Shown piece by piece: positions 1 through 8,220 of a stretch of 64,000 bases of DNA. This stretch comes from Kineosporia succinea (GTDB lineage Bacteria > Actinomycetota > Actinomycetes > Actinomycetales > Kineosporiaceae): the NCBI RefSeq assembly GCF_030811555.1, contig NZ_JAUSQZ010000001.1, positions 1 through 64,000 of the forward strand. Direction: 5' to 3'. The stretch's first letter is position 1; the number at the start of each line of letters is the position of its first letter. Position numbers and translations under genes: made by a program. Under the pieces are notes generated by a model, which worked only from the letters and a program-made list of their open reading frames with translations, made no database searches and was not told where the DNA came from.

Positions 1-1
1 G

Positions 2-772
2 GTGGTGGTGCTCGACCCCGCCGACCGCGGGCTGCTCATGCGCACGTTCAACGATCTGCTCGGCCTGCCCGGGGGCACGCTGACGGGGGTGGAGTCCGGG
101 CGGCAGAACCGGTCGATGTCGGCGGCGGAGACCGAGCTGTTCCGGCGGCTGAACGTGCAGCTGCGCGACCGGGACTTCCCGTGGAAGGACTACGCCGACC
201 TGATCCGCTACGGCTCGATCCTGCGCACGGTCGAGCTGATGCCCTCGGGTGAGGGGCCGGCCGTGCACACCCCGGACTGGGCCGTGGACCGCGCGGTCGA
301 GCTGGCCCGGGGCTATCGCGAGATCATCGAGGAGCTGCGGGTTTCCGGCCTGGACGTGATCGGCGACCCGGACCTGCTGACCGAGCCCTGGCCGGGTGCG
401 CCGGAGCCCACGCCGGCGCCCGACGCGGTGCCCGTGGACCTGGCGGTGCAGGCGATCCTGGGGGCGGTTTCCCGGGCCGGCACCGGCAACGCGTTCTTCC
501 CGGACGAGGTCGCGCGGGGCGTCGGTGAGCAGGAGGGGCTGCCCGGGTCGCAGCGTACCGAGAAGGAGGTCGTGCGGATCGAGGACCTGTCCGCGCGGGA
601 GATCAGCGAGGTGCTGGCCGGGCGGGTGCGGCGGGGCGTGGGCAGGAGGTACCGCTCGCAGCGCCGGCGGCTGCAGCGCCTGGCCTCCCGCTCGCCGCTC
701 ACTCCGGCGCAGCGGCTCGAGGCCCTGGACGACGAGATGGGCTCGAGCGACAGCCCTTTGCCGGTCGACTGA
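2..772 (+). CDS. C-terminal part of an unnamed actinobacterial protein (sulfotransferase-like?)
   Basis: The frame is open from the first base of the window, so the true start is probably upstream; 256 residues are visible. It begins VVLDPADRGLLMRTFNDLLG and continues with a conserved-looking NRSMSAAETELFRRLN segment. It ends in a very Arg-rich tail (roughly residues 210-235) and an acidic terminus. The N-terminal segment resembles the C-terminal half of actinobacterial proteins associated with surface polysaccharide or sulfotransferase-like families, but I see no PAPS-binding or glycosyltransferase motif. Function is therefore unassigned. Codon use matches its neighbours. It is followed by a repeat-rich spacer and a DUF4291 remnant, and no operon partner is visible. 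Confidence 0.45.
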   Translation: MVVLDPADRGLLMRTFNDLLGLPGGTLTGVESGRQNRSMSAAETELFRRLNVQLRDRDFPWKDYADLIRYGSILRTVELMPSGEGPAVHTPDWAVDRAVELARGYREIIEELRVSGLDVIGDPDLLTEPWPGAPEPTPAPDAVPVDLAVQAILGAVSRAGTGNAFFPDEVARGVGEQEGLPGSQRTEKEVVRIEDLSAREISEVLAGRVRRGVGRRYRSQRRRLQRLASRSPLTPAQRLEALDDEMGSSDSPLPVD

Positions 773-890
773 CGACGAGCCGACACCGGGCGCGGTAGCG
801 GGCCGCCACCGGCACGGGCGTGGGCGCCGGCCGCCGCTGCCCAGCCCCGGTGGCCCAAGCCGGTGACCTGGTGCGGCAGGAGGGGTCCCC

Positions 891-986
891 CGCCCCGGCC
901 ACCCCGGCCACCCCCTCGCCCCGGCCGCCCCCTCGCCCCGGCCGCCCCGGCCATCCCCTCGCCCCGGTCACCCCGGCCACCCCGCG
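891..986. repeat. Degenerate C-rich 9-bp tandem repeat
   Basis: Repeated units of the type gccccggcc, accccggcc and gccccggtc, mixed with 8-bp accccctc units, fill this stretch. It lies where the N-terminal coding sequence of the following DUF4291 remnant should be. It is probably a slippage-generated expansion. Confidence 0.6.
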
Positions 987-1518
987 CCGGCCGCGGGCCG
1001 GTTCGCTCCCCCGTTCCGGCGCGAGCGGATGACCTGGATCAAGCCGTCGTTCCGGTGGATGATGTACCGCTGCGGCTGGGCCCGTAAGGACGGCCAGGAG
1101 CGGGTTCTCGCGATCAGACTGACGCGGGCCGGCTTCGAGGAGGCCCTGACCCGGGCCGGCCTGAGCCACTTCGTGCCCGAACTGCACGGCGACGAAAGGG
1201 ATTTCCGGCGGTTGGTGCGGGAACGCCCGGTGCGGGTGCAGTGGGACCCGGAACGCTCGCCGTCACTCGCCCCGGTCGATCACCGGTCGATCACCGGTCG
1301 ATCACCGGTCGATCCAGATCGGTCTGGGAGCCCCCGTGGTGCCCGCCTACGTCGACGAATGGACGCTGTCGGTCACGGATGTCACGCCCCTCGCCCACGA
1401 GATCCACGAACTGGTGCGGCAGGACGAGACCGCCCGGGCCCGGGCGCTGCTGCCCGTCGAGACGCCGTACGACCTGCCGGAGCCGATCGCCCGCCCGCTC
1501 GGGGCGACGCAGGCCTGA
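984..1518 (+). pseudogene. DUF4291 family protein, broken by repeat expansions
   Basis: From the ATG at 1029 the frame reads MTWIKPSFRWMMYRCGWA, a hallmark of DUF4291. The codons just upstream read AGRFAPPFRRER, the usual preceding motif, so the ATG at 1029 is internal to the family and the real N-terminus is gone, replaced by C-rich repeats. After VRVQWDPER and PVDHRSI the frame shifts at an 11-bp tandem repeat (1272-1314). The rest continues in another frame as VVPAYVDEWTLSVTDVTP to a stop at 1516-1518. Removing two repeat copies (22 bp) rejoins the halves as PVDHRSIQIGLGAPVVPAY, which fits the family. The family's biochemical function is unknown. A read-through short protein of unrelated C-terminus is possible but unlikely to be functional. 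Confidence 0.8.
1272..1314. repeat. 11-bp tandem repeat, 3.9 copies, causing a frameshift
   Basis: Three perfect copies of ccggtcgatca (1272-1304) are followed by ten bases of a fourth. Because 11 is not a multiple of three, copy number sets the reading frame of the DUF4291 gene. Loss of two copies or gain of one would restore the frame. Confidence 0.9.
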
Positions 1519-1550
1519 TCACCGCCGGAAAGCGGCCGTGATCAGGCCTG
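1510..1550. terminator. Bidirectional hairpin between convergent genes
   Basis: A perfect 13-bp inverted repeat (caggcctgatcac / gtgatcaggcctg) with a 15-base centre lies between the end of the DUF4291 remnant and the end of the ABC transporter gene on the other strand. There is no U-tract, as is common in actinobacteria. Confidence 0.6.
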
Positions 1551-1557
1551 TTCGCCG

Positions 1558-3360
1558 TCAGACCGGCTGCCTGGCCGGCTGCGACGTCTGACTGCGCCAC
1601 GACGCGTACATGCGCCGGTAGGGCTCGCAGCGTTCCAGCAGTTCCAGGTGGTGCCCGGCGTCGGCGACCTCACCGCGGTCGACGACCACGACCAGGTCGG
1701 CGGCCTCGGCCGTGCTCATCCGGTGGGCGATCGTCACCGAGGTGCGGCCCCGGGTGACGCCCTCGAGCGCGGCCTGCAGCTTGACCTCGGTGGCCGGGTC
1801 GACGGCCGACGTGGCCTCGTCGAGCACCAGCAGGTCAGGATCGGCCAGGTAGGCCCGGGCCAGCGCCAGCAACTGCCGCTCCCCCGCCGACAGCGACTCG
1901 CCGCGCTGACCGACCGGGGTGTCCAGCCCTCGCGGCAGCCCCTGCGCCCACTCCAGCAGACCCAGCTCGGACAGCGCCTTCTCGACCTGCTCACGGGTGG
2001 CGCCCTCACGGCCCCAGGCGATGTTGGCCGCCAGGTCCAGATCGAACAGGAACCCCTCCTGCGGCACCATCACGATCCGCGAGCGCAGGTTGGCGAAACT
2101 GATCTCGCGCAGGTCGGTGCCGTCGATCAGCACCCGGCCACCGGTCGGGTCCATCAGCCGGGTCAGGAGCTTCGCCAGCGTGGTCTTGCCCGAACCGGTC
2201 TCGCCGACCACGGCCACCCGGGCCCGCTCGGGGATGCTCAGGCTCACGTCACGCAGCACCGGCTCACCGCCCGGGTAGGCGAACGTGACGTGTTCGAACC
2301 GCACCCCGATCGGGCCCCGGGGCAGGCTCGTGCCCTTCTCGCCCGGGTCGACGATGTCGGCCTCGGTGTCGAGGATCCCGATCACGCGCCGCCAGCCGGC
2401 CGCCGCGTTCTGCAGCTCGTTCAGCACCTCGGTGCCCATCTGCACCGGCATGGTGAACAGCTGCACGAGGAACAGCACGGCCAGCAGCTCGCCCAGGCTG
2501 ATGCCCCCGTTCACGCCCAGCGCGATGCCCGCCACCACGACGGCCGCCACGACCAGCCCGGACACCAGCACGCCGCCGGTGAACGACACGGCCACCAGCA
2601 TCTGCGCGCGCACGGCCGAGCGCCGGTGCGTCTCGATCGCCGTGTCGATGCGCTGCTGCGTGCGGCCCTGCACGGCGTAGGCCCGGATCGTGTCGGCCCC
2701 GACCACGGCCTCGGAGATCGAGCCGAGCATGTCGCCGACCCGCTCACGCACCCGGCCGTAGGCCACCGAGACCCGCCGCTGCAACGGCCGCACGATCACG
2801 AACAGCGGCAGGAAGCAGGCCCAGACCAGCAGGGTCAGCTGCCACGAGTAGACCGCCATCACGATCGTGGCGATGAGCAGCTGCCCGGCCGAGAGCACCA
2901 GCAGCAGACCGCCCCACTGCACGAAGGTGGAGATCGTGTCGACGTCGGTGGTGACCCGGGCGACCAGGGCACCACGGCGCTCGCTGTTCTGGGTCAGCAC
3001 CGAGAGGTCGTGGATGTGCCGGAAAGCCTTCACCCGCAGCGTTCTCAGACCGGACTCGGTGGCCCGGAACAGCCGCACGTTGCTGACGTACGAGCAGATC
3101 GCGGTGACCACCAGCGCCACCGCGACCGTGCCGACCAGCCCGAGGACCAGGCCCAGCCGCACCCCGCCGTCGCCGGAGATCCCGCGGTCGATGGTCTGCT
3201 GGACCGCGATCGGCACCAGGATGCGCCCGCAGGTCGCCACCAGCGCCAGGAACAGCGTGAACCAGACGCCCTTCACCAGCTCGGGCGAGATCTCGACGCC
3301 GCGCCGCAGCACGTGCCAGGCACCCGCCCGCGCCACGCCCTCGGTCGCAGGAACACTCAT
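1558..3360 (-). CDS. ABC exporter half-transporter (TMD-NBD), subunit B
   Basis: A 600-residue fused exporter. Six membrane helices occupy roughly residues 25-320 and the nucleotide-binding domain 345-590. Visible motifs are Walker A GETGSGKTT, Q-loop VPQEGFLF, a signature degenerate to LSAGE, Walker B LLVLDEATSAVD with catalytic Glu, and H-loop IAHRMST. Its ATG overlaps the stop of the upstream half-transporter (ATGA), so the two are translationally coupled and very likely form a heterodimer. The family exports lipids, peptides or drugs across the cytoplasmic membrane; the substrate cannot be read from sequence. The signature change falls in the same composite ATP site as the partner's altered Walker B and H-loop. 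Confidence 0.9.
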   Translation of the reverse strand: MSVPATEGVARAGAWHVLRRGVEISPELVKGVWFTLFLALVATCGRILVPIAVQQTIDRGISGDGGVRLGLVLGLVGTVAVALVVTAICSYVSNVRLFRATESGLRTLRVKAFRHIHDLSVLTQNSERRGALVARVTTDVDTISTFVQWGGLLLVLSAGQLLIATIVMAVYSWQLTLLVWACFLPLFVIVRPLQRRVSVAYGRVRERVGDMLGSISEAVVGADTIRAYAVQGRTQQRIDTAIETHRRSAVRAQMLVAVSFTGGVLVSGLVVAAVVVAGIALGVNGGISLGELLAVLFLVQLFTMPVQMGTEVLNELQNAAAGWRRVIGILDTEADIVDPGEKGTSLPRGPIGVRFEHVTFAYPGGEPVLRDVSLSIPERARVAVVGETGSGKTTLAKLLTRLMDPTGGRVLIDGTDLREISFANLRSRIVMVPQEGFLFDLDLAANIAWGREGATREQVEKALSELGLLEWAQGLPRGLDTPVGQRGESLSAGERQLLALARAYLADPDLLVLDEATSAVDPATEVKLQAALEGVTRGRTSVTIAHRMSTAEAADLVVVVDRGEVADAGHHLELLERCEPYRRMYASWRSQTSQPARQPV

Positions 3361-5261
3361 CGCCGCGTCATCTCCGTCAGGTCGTCCAGGTCGTCCAGAT
3401 CGTCGAGGTCGTCGCCGGACGGCTCGCCGGGACCCACCGGCCCACCCGGCTGCTCGTCGTCGTGGTCGTACGCCGTCACCAGCCGCCGGTAGCCCTCGCT
3501 GCGCACCAGCAGCTCGGCGTGCGTGCCGCGGTCGGCGATGCGGCCGTTCTCCAGGTAGGCCACCTCGTCGGCGAGCGCGATCGTGGCCCGCCGGTAGGCG
3601 ATCACCACGACCGTCACCGAGGCCCCGTCGGACGTGTCGTCCAGCCCGGCCAGGATCTCCGCCTCGATGCGCGGGTCGATCGCCGACGTCGCGTCGTCGA
3701 GCACCAGCAGCCGCGGCCGCCGCACCAGGGCCCGCGCCAGCGCCAGACGCTGCCGCTGCCCGCCGGACAGGTCGGCACCCCGCTCACCGATCACCGTGTC
3801 GATGCCGTGCGCCAGGTGTTTCACGAAGCCGTCGGCCCGGGCCACCGTCAGCGCCCGCCACACGTCGTCGTCGCTGAAACGGGTGTCCCCCAGCGTCACG
3901 TTGTCGCGCACGCTGTCGTTGAACACGAACGTGCCCTGCGGCACCAGCGCCGACAGCTCCGCGACCCCGCCCGGGCGCAGGTCGCGCACGTCGGTGCCGT
4001 CGAGCCGGATCGTGCCCTTGGCCGGGTCGACCAGCCGCACCAGCAGCGTGGCCAGCGTCGACTTGCCCGAACCGGTGGGCCCGACCAGCGCCAGCGTGCG
4101 GCCCGGGCGGATGCTCAGGTCGATGTCGTGCAGCACCTCGTAGCGCTCGCCGGCGTCGTCGACATAGGCGTACGCGACCTCCTCGACCTCGACCCCGACC
4201 GCTCCCCCGGGTGCGGGCTCCGCCGGGCCGTAGGGCATAGCGTCGGTCTCGGCCAGCACCGCGCTGGTGCGCTCCCAGCCCACGACCGTGCGCGGGATCT
4301 CGCCCAGCACCCAGCCCATCGACCGCAGCGGGAACGCGACCAGGCTCAGCAGGTAGGCCACCTGAACCACGTCACCGGTGTTCGCGTGCCCGCCCTGCAC
4401 CCGCCAGGCCCCGACCGCGAGCACGGTCAGCGTGCCCAGCGTCGGGATCGCCTCCATCAGCGGGTCGAACGCCGCGCGCAGCCGCCCGGCCCGCACGTTC
4501 GCGACCTTCAGACGGTCGGCGGTGACCGCGAACCGGGCCGTCTCCGAGGCCTCGCGGCCCAGGCTCTTCACCACGGCCGCCGCCTCGAGGCTCTCGTGCG
4601 CCACCGAGGAGACCTCGCCGCGCTCGGCCTGCGCCCGCGTCACCGCCGGCGACATGTACCGCTGGTAGACCGCGTTGAGCAGCACCACCCAGGGCAGCAC
4701 GAGCAGACCGGTCAGGCCCAGCACCGGGTCGGCCACGATCATCGCGACCGACGCCACCAGCAGCATCACCACCACGCCGATCGCCATCGGCAGCGGCGCG
4801 AACACCTGCCACGTGGCCTCGACGTCGGCGTTCGCGTTGGACAGCAGCACCCCGGCCGGATGCCGGTGGTGCCACTCCAGCGGCAGACGCAGGTACTGCC
4901 GGGTGAGCAGCCGCCGGTAGCGGGCCTGCAGCCGGAACGAGGTGAGCCCGGCCGCCACCCGGCGCCCGACCACCCCGACCGCCGTCAGCACCGCGACCCC
5001 GGCCAGCACCAGCCCGGTGACCAGAAGGTCGTGCCCACTGATGCGCCCCTGCTCGAAGGCGGGCGCGAGCACCCGGTCGGTCAGCCGCCCGAGCACCCAG
5101 CCGCCCCCGGCGGTGCCCGCTCCGTACAGCGCCGACATCAGCACGGCCACCGAGAAGATCGCCGGCTCCTGACGGATCCCGATGCCGATCACCCGCAGAC
5201 CACGCAGCAGCGTGCTTCTCTCCCGCTCTCCGGCCTTTTCCGGGCCGGCCCGCTTCACCAC
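3357..5261 (-). CDS. ABC exporter half-transporter (TMD-NBD), subunit A with degenerate ATP site
   Basis: A 634-residue half-transporter. I chose the GTG at 5261 because AGGAGG lies 7 bases upstream (5269-5274); the frame stays open further upstream, but only as a shadow of the divergent gene. A transmembrane domain is followed by an NBD with Walker A GPTGSGKST, Q-loop VPQGTFVF and canonical signature LSGGQ. Walker B reads LLVLDDATSAID (Asp for catalytic Glu) and the H-loop reads IAYRRAT (Tyr for His). This is the pattern of a degenerate site in heterodimeric exporters. The acidic C-terminus is a run of DDL repeats (DDLDDLDDLDDL). It is translated just ahead of, and overlaps, its partner gene. 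Confidence 0.9.
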   Translation of the reverse strand: MVKRAGPEKAGERERSTLLRGLRVIGIGIRQEPAIFSVAVLMSALYGAGTAGGGWVLGRLTDRVLAPAFEQGRISGHDLLVTGLVLAGVAVLTAVGVVGRRVAAGLTSFRLQARYRRLLTRQYLRLPLEWHHRHPAGVLLSNANADVEATWQVFAPLPMAIGVVVMLLVASVAMIVADPVLGLTGLLVLPWVVLLNAVYQRYMSPAVTRAQAERGEVSSVAHESLEAAAVVKSLGREASETARFAVTADRLKVANVRAGRLRAAFDPLMEAIPTLGTLTVLAVGAWRVQGGHANTGDVVQVAYLLSLVAFPLRSMGWVLGEIPRTVVGWERTSAVLAETDAMPYGPAEPAPGGAVGVEVEEVAYAYVDDAGERYEVLHDIDLSIRPGRTLALVGPTGSGKSTLATLLVRLVDPAKGTIRLDGTDVRDLRPGGVAELSALVPQGTFVFNDSVRDNVTLGDTRFSDDDVWRALTVARADGFVKHLAHGIDTVIGERGADLSGGQRQRLALARALVRRPRLLVLDDATSAIDPRIEAEILAGLDDTSDGASVTVVVIAYRRATIALADEVAYLENGRIADRGTHAELLVRSEGYRRLVTAYDHDDEQPGGPVGPGEPSGDDLDDLDDLDDLTEMTRR

Positions 5262-5429
5262 GCGGGAACCTCCTGTCAACGTCCGTGGACGCATTCGCAA
5301 CAATCGCGGGCAGACGTCCGCCTGCCCGCGAGAAAAGACGCTAGAGGCCACCACCGACAGAATCGGCGGCCGACGAAACCGGCATACCCACGCCTCGTCG
5401 ACGGACTCCACCTGTGTCAAGGTGAGCTC

Positions 5430-6068
5430 ATGCCCTCGCATTCCGCAGCGGAACGTCAGGCCCTCGCCGACGCCCTCGCGCAGGCCGGGCCCGGCGCCCC
5501 CACCCTGTGCACCGGCTGGACCACCACCGACCTCGCCGTCCACCTCGTCGTGCGGGAGGGACGTCCCCACGTCCGCGTCGCCGGCGTCCTCGGCCCGTTG
5601 AAGAAGTGGTCGGCGCAGCAGCAGGAAGCCCTCGCCGCGCGCGACTTCGACGAGCTCGTCACCACCGTGCGCAACGGCCCGCCCCGGCTGTCGCCGTTCG
5701 GCCTGCCCGGCGTCGACGAGCGCGCCAACCTGCTCGAGCACTTCGTGCACGGCGAGGACGTGCGCCGCGCCACGCCCGGCTGGGAACCACGCCCGCTGCC
5801 CGGTGAGCGTCAGGCCGCGTTCTGGAAGAACATCGCCGGGCCGTTCGGCCGGCTCATGGTGCGCAAGGCCGACGTGCCCGTCAGCCTGCAGGTTCCCGGG
5901 GGCGAGCCGCACGCGCTGAAGAAGGGCACCGGCCCGGGCGTCACGCTCGTCGGGGAGCCCGGCGAACTGGCCATGTACCTCTTCGGCCGCAAGGAGCACG
6001 CCCGCGTCGAGTTCCTCGGCGACGAGGCCGCGGTCGCGCGCTTCCGCGAGACCCCCATGCGCACCTAG
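5430..6068 (+). CDS. TIGR03085 family protein (mycothiol-dependent DinB-like fold)
   Basis: A 212-residue protein starting MPSHSAAERQALADALAQAG with GGTGAG 4 bases before the ATG. The segment TLCTGWTTTDLAVHLVVREG matches the N-terminal motif of the actinobacterial TIGR03085 and maleylpyruvate-isomerase-like families, whose His residues bind a metal. A second conserved region is NLLEHFVHGEDVRRA, with a further candidate His-Asp pair. The family is related to mycothiol-dependent enzymes, but the substrate is unknown. It is transcribed divergently from the ABC exporter across 168 bases, and convergently with hisF. Confidence 0.8.
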   Translation: MPSHSAAERQALADALAQAGPGAPTLCTGWTTTDLAVHLVVREGRPHVRVAGVLGPLKKWSAQQQEALAARDFDELVTTVRNGPPRLSPFGLPGVDERANLLEHFVHGEDVRRATPGWEPRPLPGERQAAFWKNIAGPFGRLMVRKADVPVSLQVPGGEPHALKKGTGPGVTLVGEPGELAMYLFGRKEHARVEFLGDEAAVARFRETPMRT

Positions 6069-6098
6069 GCCCTGCCCGGGACCCTGATGACGGACGCG

Positions 6099-6120
6099 CC
6101 GGTCGGCTCACGCCGACCGG
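6099..6120. terminator. Hairpin between convergent genes
   Basis: A 9-bp perfect stem, ccggtcggc / gccgaccgg, with loop tcac sits between the ends of the TIGR03085 gene and hisF. It could serve as a terminator for both directions. Confidence 0.5.
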
Positions 6121-6156
6121 TCACCGCAGCGGGACGAACCGGGAGGGCCAGTGCCC

Positions 6157-6196
6157 CAGCGGACCTCAGCGGCCCCCAGCGGCCCTCAGCGGACCG
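6157..6196. repeat. Four 10-bp units at the end of hisF
   Basis: Four consecutive units of the form cagcggMcYN (cagcggacct, cagcggcccc, cagcggccct, cagcggaccg). The last one covers the hisF stop codon. This looks like local slippage; no function is apparent. Confidence 0.5.
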
Positions 6197-6956
6197 AGAC
6201 CCCGCCCGCCCGCAGCGCGTCCTTCACGTCACCGATCGTCAGCTGGCCGAAGTGGAACACGCTCGCCGCCAGCACCGCGTCGGCCCCGGCCGCGACCGCC
6301 GGCGGGAAGTGCTCCACCGCGCCGGCCCCACCGCTGGCGATCAGCGGCACCCCGACCTCGTCACGCACCAGCCGCAGCAGCTCCAGGTCGAACCCGGCCT
6401 TCGTGCCGTCGGCGTCCATCGAGTTCAGCAGGATCTCACCGGCCCCGAGCTCGGCGCCGCGCGCGGCCCAGTCCACCGCGTCGATGCCCGTGCCCTTGCG
6501 GCCACCGTGCGTGGTGACCTCGAACCCGGACGCCGTGACCGTGCCCGGCGGGCAGCGCCGCGCGTCCACCGACAGCGTCAGCACCTGCGCCCCGAACCGG
6601 TGCGCCACCTCCGCGATCAGCTCCGGCCGCTGGATCGCCGCCGTGTTCACCCCGACCTTGTCGGCGCCCGCGCGCAGCAACCGGTCCACGTCGTCGACCG
6701 ACCGCACACCACCGCCCACGGTCAGCGGGATGAAGACCTGCTCGGCGGTGCGGGACACCACGTCGTACATGGTCTCGCGCCCGGACGAGGAGGCCGTCAC
6801 GTCGAGGAACGTCAGCTCGTCGGCGCCCTCCGCGTCGTAACGAGCGGCGAGCTCGACCGGATCCCCGGCGTCCCGCAGGCCCTCGAAGTTGACGCCCTTG
6901 ACGACGCGCCCGGCGTCGACGTCCAGACAGGGAATGACTCGCACGGCAACCGGCAC
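6186..6956 (-). CDS. hisF: Imidazole glycerol phosphate synthase, cyclase subunit HisF
   Basis: A 256-residue (beta/alpha)8 cyclase of histidine biosynthesis. With HisH it converts PRFAR plus glutamine-derived ammonia to IGP and AICAR. The start [14 protein letters not shown] contains the first catalytic Asp (residue 12), and the second is in LSVDARR. Phosphate-binding glycine motifs LTVGGGVRS and IASGGAG are present. Two in-frame GTGs are possible (6956 and 6944); the first gives the usual family length. No clear Shine-Dalgarno precedes it, so it may be leaderless. hisH is not in the window, and the nearest his gene is hisE at about 9.8 kb. Confidence 0.95.
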   Translation of the reverse strand: MPVAVRVIPCLDVDAGRVVKGVNFEGLRDAGDPVELAARYDAEGADELTFLDVTASSSGRETMYDVVSRTAEQVFIPLTVGGGVRSVDDVDRLLRAGADKVGVNTAAIQRPELIAEVAHRFGAQVLTLSVDARRCPPGTVTASGFEVTTHGGRKGTGIDAVDWAARGAELGAGEILLNSMDADGTKAGFDLELLRLVRDEVGVPLIASGGAGAVEHFPPAVAAGADAVLAASVFHFGQLTIGDVKDALRAGGVSVR

Positions 6957-6980
6957 GCCCGACAGCGTAGTGTCCGCCGG

Positions 6981-7652
6981 ATGAGCGGCGTGACCTCCCC
7001 CGACGAGCCCGGGCAACCGGACCGACCCGACCGGCCCGGCCAGCCGCAGGGCCCCGGGCACCCCGACCACCTCGCCGCGCTGCGCGACCTCCTCGAACGC
7101 ACCCGCCGGGCGGGCCCCCGCCAACGGGCCACCACCGTCCTGGCCGTCGACGGGCCCAGCGGCTCCGGGAAGTCCACCCTCGCCGACCGTCTCCACCGCG
7201 TCCTCCAGCAGGAGAACCAGGACGTCACCCTGGTGCGCGTCGAGGACCTCTACCCCGGCTGGGACGGACTCGAGGCCGCGATCGACCGCCTCGCCGACGA
7301 GGTCCTCGCCCTCCTCAGCCGCGGCGAGAGAGCCCGCTTCGCCCGCTGGGACTGGACCGCCGACCGTTATGGGACAGTTCAGGACGAAGTGCCCGTCAAA
7401 GAGGTGACCATCGTCGAGGGAGTCGGCGCCGGAGCGCTCGCCGCCGCCCCCTTCGTGCACGCTCTCGCCTTCGCGGACGCCCCTGAACAGGTCAGACACA
7501 CCCGCGCGATGGCCCGGGACGGGGAGGGCTACCGGCCCCACTGGGAACGCTGGGCCGCCCAGGAACGGGCCTACTTCGCCCGCGAACGGCCGCACGAGCG
7601 GGCGGATCTGGTGCTGCTTCCAGGTTCCGTCCAGGCTCGCGCACTACCCTGA
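6981..7652 (+). CDS. P-loop kinase of the uridine-kinase-like type
   Basis: A 223-residue protein. A Pro-rich N-terminus (residues 1-30) precedes Walker [10 protein letters not shown] near residue 56, then [13 protein letters not shown] and IVEGVGAG, the layout of nucleoside-kinase-like NTPases. It ends with a conserved [15 protein letters not shown] segment. It is probably cytoplasmic and phosphorylates a small molecule, but which one is unknown. It is divergent from hisF (24 bases between starts), so they share a promoter region. A GTG-started MauE-like gene follows after 5 bases. Confidence 0.7.
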   Translation: MSGVTSPDEPGQPDRPDRPGQPQGPGHPDHLAALRDLLERTRRAGPRQRATTVLAVDGPSGSGKSTLADRLHRVLQQENQDVTLVRVEDLYPGWDGLEAAIDRLADEVLALLSRGERARFARWDWTADRYGTVQDEVPVKEVTIVEGVGAGALAAAPFVHALAFADAPEQVRHTRAMARDGEGYRPHWERWAAQERAYFARERPHERADLVLLPGSVQARALP

Positions 7653-7657
7653 CGGGC

Positions 7658-8182
7658 GTGTCCAAGCGCGGTGACAGCTCTGTGACGTCGTGGCAGCCCT
7701 GGGTGGGGCCGGTGGTCCGCCTGCTCGCCGGTGGGGTGTTCCTCTACACCGGCTGGGCCAAGATCCAGGACATCGACGACACCATCCGATCGGTGCGCAA
7801 CTACCAGCTGCTGCCCGAGGCGGTCGTGCCCACCGTCGGCACGGCCCTGCCGATCGTCGAGCTCATCCTCGGTGCGCTGCTGGTGGTGGGCGTGCTCACC
7901 CGGTTCGTCGCGGTGTTCACGGCCCTGGTCAGCCTGGCCTTCTTCATCGGGGTGGCCTCGGCCTGGGCCCGCGGTCTGCAGATCGAGTGCGGGTGTTTCG
8001 GCAACAGCGGCTTCACGAGCAACCCGGTGCCCGGCTACGTACGCGAGCTCGTGCTCAACGGGGCGATCATGGCCGGCTGCGCCTGGCTGTTCCTGCGCGG
8101 CGCGGGCCGGTTCGCCCTCGACGACAAGCTCGGCCTGACGCCCGCCGCGGACACCTACGAGCTGCCCACCCCGCAGCCGTAG
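7658..8182 (+). CDS. DoxX/MauE family redox-associated membrane protein
   Basis: A 174-residue protein with four predicted membrane helices: residues 12-32 (VRLLAGGVFLYTGWAKI), 50-70, 74-98 and 125-148. The motif ECGCFG after helix 3 is typical of MauE-like proteins that pass reducing equivalents to periplasmic or extracytoplasmic thioredoxin-fold proteins. It starts with GTG and is followed after 38 bases by a membrane-anchored DsbA-like protein. The pair probably exchange electrons through their cysteines, which is inference from the motifs and gene order. Confidence 0.85.
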   Translation: MSKRGDSSVTSWQPWVGPVVRLLAGGVFLYTGWAKIQDIDDTIRSVRNYQLLPEAVVPTVGTALPIVELILGALLVVGVLTRFVAVFTALVSLAFFIGVASAWARGLQIECGCFGNSGFTSNPVPGYVRELVLNGAIMAGCAWLFLRGAGRFALDDKLGLTPAADTYELPTPQP

Positions 8183-8220
8183 TCCACCGAACAGCCACCG
8201 AACAGCAAGGAGTCACAGGT

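Noticed and set aside
1648-3492. A 614-residue open frame antisense to the ABC exporter
   Set aside because: Shadow of the NBD and membrane domain; His/Gln/Arg-rich, no motifs.
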